NCBI GenBank assembly: GCA_963855995.1
Contig: OY979728.1
Coordinates: 9,260,004 to 9,324,003 of the forward strand
DNA from: Muricea muricata
Taxonomy: Eukaryota; Cnidaria; Anthozoa; Malacalcyonacea; Plexauridae
DNA: 64,000 nt
Reading direction: 5' to 3'
A model generated the notes under the pieces. The model ran no database searches and was not told the DNA's origin. It saw nothing but the letters and a program-made list of their open reading frames with translations. Position numbers and translations under genes: made by a program. Positions 58,926 through 64,000 of the stretch are shown here, piece after piece (positions within the stretch are counted from its first letter, which is position 1; every line of letters starts with the position of its first letter).

Positions 58926-60540
58926 AATAATAGTGGGTACTTACGGTTACTGTTAGGTAGTTAAGTCTATCTGACATGCTCAGAAGGTAAAACTCTAATC
59001 TACTGGAGTTAGCTTAGTTGACTAAGGTAACTCTAGTCTATCTACCTTGGTGGTAGACTAGAGTTACGTTAGTTAACTAAGGCAGAGTCACCGTGACTTT
59101 ACCTTAGTTAACTAACGTAACTCTAGTCTACCACCAAGGTAGATAGACTAGAGTTACCTTAGTCAACTAAGCTAACTCTAGTAGATTAGAGTTTTACCTT
59201 CTGAGCATGTCAGATAGACTTAACTACCTAACAGTAACCGTAATAACTAGCTTGTTGTGAGAACTATAAAGTTGTGAAATACAATGGGGTGGCGGGGCGG
59301 TTAGTGGGGTTAGTTTGAACTGTAAGTACCTACATAGCACCATTCACATTTAGTAGACTCACCTCCACATAAATAGTACAATGTAGGCACTTAAAGTTAA
59401 ACGTACTCCCACCACCGCCCCCTACCAGTCTTCGTAGCTTTATAGCTCTCACAACAATCTAGTTATTACGGTTACTGTTAGGTAGTTAAGTCTATCTGAC
59501 ATGCCCAGAAGGTAACTCTAGTTTACTATAGTTAGTATACTAGAGTTAACGTAGTTGACTAAGGTAAGTCTAGCCTACCTTAGTGGTAGACTAGAGTCAC
59601 GTTGGTTAACTAAGGCAGAGTCACGGTGACTTTACCTTAGTTAACTAACGTAACTCTAGTCTACCACTAAGCACAGTATAAACAGTAGGGCCACTCAGCA
59701 GTGCAACATGTCCCCCTATTTTTATGCAGTTATCTGGCCAGAATAATGGCGGAACGGCCAGTTCAGCGTTCCTATTGGCCAGAAAAGGCAATTGACTGGC
59801 CAGAACCTGCATAATGAACATGCGTAATGAGACATGCGTGGAGACACAAACTTCAAAGGTTCCGACTCGAGTGGCCTTTCTGTTTATTTCTATTCTGTGC
59901 ACTAAGGTAGGCTAGACTTACCTTAGTCAACTACGTTAACTCTAGTATACTAACTATAGTAAACTAGAGTTACCTTCTGGGCATGTCAGATAGACTTAAC
60001 TACCTAACAGTAACCGTAATAACTAGATTGTTGTGAGAGCTATAAAGCTACGAAAACTGGTAGGGGTGGAAATTCAAATGGTCGGGGGCGGTGGTGGGAG
60101 TACGTTTAACTTTAAGTACCTACATTGTACTATTTATGTAGAGGTGAGTCTACTAAATGTGAATGGTGCTATGTAGGTACTTACAGTTCAAACTAATCCC
60201 ACTAACCGCCCCGCCACCCTTGCCACCGTTACTGTTAGGTAGTTAAGTCTATCTGACATGCTCAGAAGGTAAAACTCTAATCTACTAGAGTTAGCTTAGT
60301 TGACTAAGGTAACTCTAGTCTATCTACCTTGGTGGTAGACTAGAGTTACGTTAGTTAACTAAGGCAGAGTCACCGTGACTTTACCTTAGTTAACTAACGT
60401 AATTCTAGTCTACCACCAAGGTAGATAGATTAGAGTTACCTTAGTCAACTAAGCTAACTCTAGTAGATTAGAGTTTTACCTTCTGGGCATGTCAGATAGA
60501 CTTAACTACCTAACAGTAACCGTAAGTACCCACTATTATT
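58926..60540. mobile_element. 1.6-kb nested fold-back element (three hairpins)
   Basis: The outer ends are exact inverses: AATAATAGTGGGTACTTACG at 58926 and CGTAAGTACCCACTATTATT at 60521-60540. Inside are three long palindromes of about 300 bp (58943-59241; 59468-60017 with an insertion; about 60225-60523), each centred on GTCACCGTGAC or GTCACGGTGAC. The two spacers (59242-59467 and 60018-60224) are inverted copies of each other (GGTAGGGG.../...CCCC). The arms consist of recurring AACTCTAGTCTACC and TTAGTTAACTAA words. No coding frame. The structure recalls fold-back (FB/TU) transposons; the class is inferred. Confidence 0.85.
59672..59899. mobile_element. 228-bp MITE nested in the fold-back element
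   Basis: Starts CACAGTATAAACAG, ends CTGTTTATTTCTATTCTGTG (imperfect inverted ends). It is flanked by CACTAAG at 59665-59671 and 59900-59906, a 7-bp target duplication (8 with a mismatch). It splits the palindrome arm exactly, so it inserted later. Confidence 0.85.
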
Positions 60541-60820
60541 ACTCCGCCTGCCGTAGGCGAGGCGGAGTTTTAAATTCGCCCCGTTTCTGTTTTTTTTTTT
60601 TTTTTTTTATTTTTTTTCGGTGTCAGAAGTCGGTGCAGCGCTCATGGGTGATACCGCTGGCACAAACCGCGTGAGCCGACCTAAACACGGCGTTTAAACT
60701 CAATTTCTAGCGAAATGTGTCAACAAAACACGCATTTAAACGTGCATGCTAGAACATCTAAACCGCAAGAAGGTTTTACGTGCAAAGATTCTCATGCAAA
60801 ATACTTTAAAACGACAAATT
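60541..60820. repeat. Dispersed repeat ending in a GC-rich hairpin, copy 2
   Basis: Inverted copy of 5925-6168, here starting with the hairpin (ACTCCGCCTGCCGTAGGCGA, then GGCGGAG), followed by a 20-base T run and GGTGTCAGAAGTCGGTGCAG. It abuts the right end of the fold-back element without a gap. Confidence 0.6.
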
Positions 60821-61187
60821 CCAGCGATGTGTCGCGGTGAAGTTTTGAGAGCGTGTTTCCGTCATTTTCTGGTTTATTCCTACTTTTAAGGAAATTTAGA
60901 AATTTCTACACAAGAATCAAACGCAAATTCTACTGAAATATCTACATACATACAAAATGAAGATCGGTGAAGGAACTTCGCAAAAATATTCATTTTTGTA
61001 CTTCCGAACGGCGTTTTTCCTATGCTTTTGACTGAAAACACGACGAACGACACTTGCCAGAGCAATTTGCGTGGCGCGTGGAATGACGTGAGCACGGGGA
61101 CACAAAAATTGAGGTTATTGAGTGCGAGTTCCCTATCTGTATATATCTGATCTGTGATACAGCTTCTTCTGAATCAGGAACAAGGAA

Positions 61188-61711
61188 CTTGCTCGGAGCA
61201 TAGACAATCAATAGAATGGACTGGAAACGCAAGCTAAAGTGTCAATGTTGCTGACGCGACATCCGTGATACGGCCTGATATGCTATACTTTGGAACCCTG
61301 TTACTTCACTTTAAATATACTTCAGGACTTTCTATTTACATATTTTAAACAAGAACGGCAATCTCTAAGGAACTATCGACTTTTAAAACTCTTTATGGAT
61401 ATAACAAAGCTAAAACCCAACGCTGAATGTTTGCATTCTTTTTGACTGCAGAAATGTCGCCATTGTTGTTGTTGAAAAAGGTTTACGGAAACATTAAATG
61501 GTGATTTTCCGCCTCGTTTATCTCTCTGAAAAGTTTTAAAAGCCGATAGTTCCATTCACATCTCTGTTCTTGTTTAAAATATGTAAATACGGAGTCCTGA
61601 AATGTATTTAAAGTGAAGTTACAGGGTTCCAAAGTAAAGCGTATCACGGATGTCGCGTAAACTTTAGCTTGCGTTTCCAGTCCATTCATTAGATTGTCTA
61701 TGCTCGGAGCA
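61188..61711. mobile_element. ~525-bp element with ~200-bp inverted repeats
   Basis: Left arm TGCTCGGAGCATAGACAATC, GGACTGGAAACGCAAGCTAA, ATCCGTGATACG and CCCTGTTACTTCACTTTAAA are all matched in reverse on the right, ending GATTGTCTATGCTCGGAGCA. The short unique centre lies near 61420-61530. Small open frames inside are by-products. Confidence 0.88.
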
Positions 61712-61813
61712 TGTCGACACAAAGTGGTAGTTTCGGCGTTCCTCGGAATTCGTCGGTTTCCGACGCTGCTCGAAGATTTTCCGAATACTATTTTTTCAAA
61801 ATTTTTCTCTAGC

Positions 61814-62474
61814 CAGTGTGACCAGATTTAGCATAATTATGCTAGTTTAGCACAATTTGACAATTTTGTGACAAGAGTTAGCATAATAAAAAATTTGGCA
61901 TAATTTTAGCATAAAATACCCCTTTGAGCATAATATTAGCATAATTCTAAAACACTCATGCTTTGCAAATTTTAAATAAGCTTTTTGGTGGAAATTGTGA
62001 AAAAAATCTTACCAAAAGTGGACAGGGGTCTAAAATGTATTTTCACAACCAACCAACCCCCCCCCCTCACTGAGCTCTTTATTATATAGAGCTCAGTGTG
62101 ATTCCCTACATCACGTGATTGTTACAGTGCTACCACTCAAATGTTGGAGAAGTTTAATAGTCTCCAGCTATATGACAATTCAAGTAATTCTGTCACAGAC
62201 TGACAACCAAGGAGTAAATGTGTCAGCTAGTTATTTGACATTATTTACTAGACAAAACTATTTGTTGTGTTCACTTATATATGTGACAATGTAATATGTA
62301 TGATCGAAAATGTTCAAGTTTCTTCTTAAAAAAAAGTTCAAATTAAAATTTGCATTTTGTAAAGAAGTTTTCAGTGATATTTAGCCAAGTCGACACTTAG
62401 CATAATTTTATTGTGATTTAGCATAATTTATTAGACTGTTTAGCATAATTCAATTTTATAATCTGGTCACACTG
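61814..62474. mobile_element. hAT-like non-autonomous element, 8-bp target duplication
   Basis: 661 bp. It starts CAGTGTGACCAGAT and ends ATCTGGTCACACTG, with TCTCTAGC immediately on both sides (61806-61813 and 62475-62482). Subterminal TTAGCATAATT motifs recur at both ends. An 8-bp duplication and CAGTG ends fit the hAT superfamily. No transposase frame, so it is non-autonomous. Confidence 0.92.
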
Positions 62475-62482
62475 TCTCTAGC

Positions 62483-63031
62483 TCGAAGATTTTGCTCCTT
62501 GAAAGTCCTCTAAATTTTCATGCATCCTAACTTTGTTTTAAGGTAATATGCTTTATTTTCTATCATTATTTGTAGCAAAGTACTTAGATTGTGCATAGAG
62601 ATCGATTTTTGAGAGATCAGACTGGAAATAAGTACAATTTTCGAGTATTGTAAGTTTGTGCTTTCCAAGCATGGCTATGGTCGCATGTAAGATTAAGGCT
62701 ACCGTTTTCAGTTGAAGTTGGTTCGATAATAATACCATGAAATGCGCTTTAGAAACTGAATGAGGTCTTGAATTGTTGAGATTGTCGAAGAAAGTATGCT
62801 GAGACAGTTCTATGTATAGAGTTGGTTCTGGTTCAAATTTATTGAAAAAAGGCAATTTAATTTTAATTTTGTGAATTTCGATTACAAAACATGCCTTGGA
62901 CTGTCGACCAATTGATTTCGTCAGGCGATTACAGACTTGTGAGAGGAGGGGGGTAGCCTAATTACTAAAATGTAGTGAAAAAAGGACTTTCCATCTAATG
63001 GTGGGAGCAGGTTGGCGGGAACACTGGAGAA
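62483..63031. other. Gene-free stretch
   Basis: No gene or well-defined repeat was recognised; the minus-strand open frame at 62553-62855 has no supporting features. Confidence 0.4.
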
Positions 63032-63938
63032 TAAAGGTCCTGTCACAATGCAATTTTTCTTGCAACTTGAAATGCAATTCTACTATTGGGAGATGTAAAA
63101 TTGGCAAATGCAAGTTTCCATCACAGTTTGCTGGGGTTTTTTAACGTACCAAACATTTGTCACAAATTTACTTAAGAGTAGATTTTCCCTGTAGCAAAAA
63201 AGATGGCAAATGTCGATTTTACCACTAGCGGCTAAATCGAGGAATGCACATTTACTAGCGGCTAAATCGAGGTTAGGGTTATTTCAGATCCGTCAGAGCA
63301 CCTCCTGCCCGCAGGCTAATTGTATATTGACTAGTAATAACTATTTCAACGGCTTTTTTCGCTTTAAATATTTTTGAAATGTGTTTAAGGATGAGTAATA
63401 TGTTATGAACGAGAAAAAATTTTAAAGACGAGAAAAACTTTGAAAAAAATGTGAAAAAAAAACATAAATAAAAAAGGGACTGCAAGGGTTCACGAACCAG
63501 CGCTGCTCAAACCGTGTTCAACGCCTTTATCCACTGCGCCAAGAATGCTCGCTGAAGGAAACGCATCAAAACTTGTATATAAACCCTAACCCTATCCCTA
63601 ATCCTAAACCTCGATTTAGCCGCTAGTAAATGTGCATTCCTCGATTTAGCCGCTAGTAAATGTGCATTCCTCGATTTAGCCGCTAGTGATTTTACCAGAG
63701 TGCATGGCAGTCTGAAATTGTTTAAAAAGGCAAATTAACGTCTTTTGAAGAACAGACAGAAGACAATAGGTTATTTTCACACTTGTGTTAAAATTTCAAT
63801 CCAGTAGCTTTGTTTCTTGTCATCTTTTCCCACGTATTCTTTCTTGATACCTGCAATGCATTCTGGTAAAATCGACATGTCGCCATCTTTTTTGCTACGG
63901 TGAATGCAAGGAAAAGTGCACCGTGTGACAGGGCCTTA
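63032..63938. mobile_element. Inverted-repeat element with CCTGTCACA ends (outer)
   Basis: Left end TAAAGGTCCTGTCACAATGC, TTTTTCTTGCA. Right end TGCAAGGAAAAGTGCACCGT, GTGACAGGGCCTTA. Inner AAGATGGCAAATGTCGATTT/AAATCGACATGTCGCCATCT blocks are also inverted. It is interrupted by the inner element at 63222-63690. A further right-end-like sequence (GTGCAAGAAAAATTGCACCG) lies at the window edge (63980-64000). Confidence 0.8.
63222..63690. mobile_element. Inner element with tandem TAGCGGCTAAATCGAGG ends
   Basis: Left end: two units of about 30 bp (CTAGCGGCTAAATCGAGGAA, TGCACATTTA). Right end: three inverted units. Flanking GATTTTACCA occurs on both sides and fits a ~9-10 bp target duplication. Next to the right units is AACCCTAACCCTATCCCTAA. 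The interior has a tRNA-like part on the minus strand (63485-63545: TGGCGCAGTGG and GGTTCGTGAACCC). Confidence 0.75.
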
Positions 63939-64000
63939 AGGGTAAGAGGTGGATAGAGAAGGAGACGGAGCAGTTACAAGTGCAAGAAAAATTGCACCGT

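Noticed and set aside
63585..63610. Telomere or interstitial telomeric repeat
   Set aside because: Only about four imperfect CCCTAA units, located inside a transposon end.

Overview
This is animal nuclear DNA. It is AT-rich, its genes are split by GT-AG introns, there are no operons, and the spaces between genes are full of short inverted-repeat transposons. A complete cation-channel-type nicotinic acetylcholine receptor subunit, a CITED-like coactivator, chondroitin synthases and AMACR all point to a metazoan. The compact gene structures and paralogue-rich glycosyltransferase content suggest a cnidarian such as a coral or sea anemone, but the sequence alone does not prove this.

Layout. At 1-10.6 kb lies a cluster of O-fucosyltransferase-like type II membrane proteins: a 3' fragment at the left edge, a broken copy near 2.3-2.66 kb, and two intact tandem paralogues on the minus strand. 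Each intact copy has a tiny first coding exon that can be found by splice-site and frame matching. A third, diverged member lies on the plus strand at 14.8-17.3 kb. At 19.5-37.5 kb lie three chondroitin sulfate synthase-like genes, each with two coding exons joined at the same conserved phase-0 site, and a four-exon alpha-methylacyl-CoA racemase (AMACR) between the first and second. At 37.5-47.3 kb there is mostly repeat-bearing non-coding DNA leading to a short CITED-like gene (47.3-47.7 kb). At 50.6-55.3 kb lies a seven-exon nicotinic receptor alpha-type subunit on the minus strand. From 57.4 kb to the end the DNA is repetitive: tRNA-derived SINE-like copies, a 1.6-kb nested fold-back element carrying another insertion, a hAT-like MITE with a perfect 8-bp target duplication, and a nested pair of elements at the right edge.

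How the genes relate. The left 37 kb is a neighbourhood of secretory-pathway glycosyltransferases. The chondroitin synthases carry both the GlcA-transferase and GalNAc-transferase acid motifs, so each could be a bifunctional polymerase in the Golgi. The O-fucosyltransferase-like proteins have the same membrane topology, but their donor and acceptor are unknown. AMACR (fatty acid and bile acid type racemisation), CITED (transcription) and the receptor (ion channel) have no evident functional link to them. The ORFs computed for the split genes stop at intron boundaries or start inside introns; the exon joins given here were worked out from donor and acceptor sites, reading phase and paralogue comparison.
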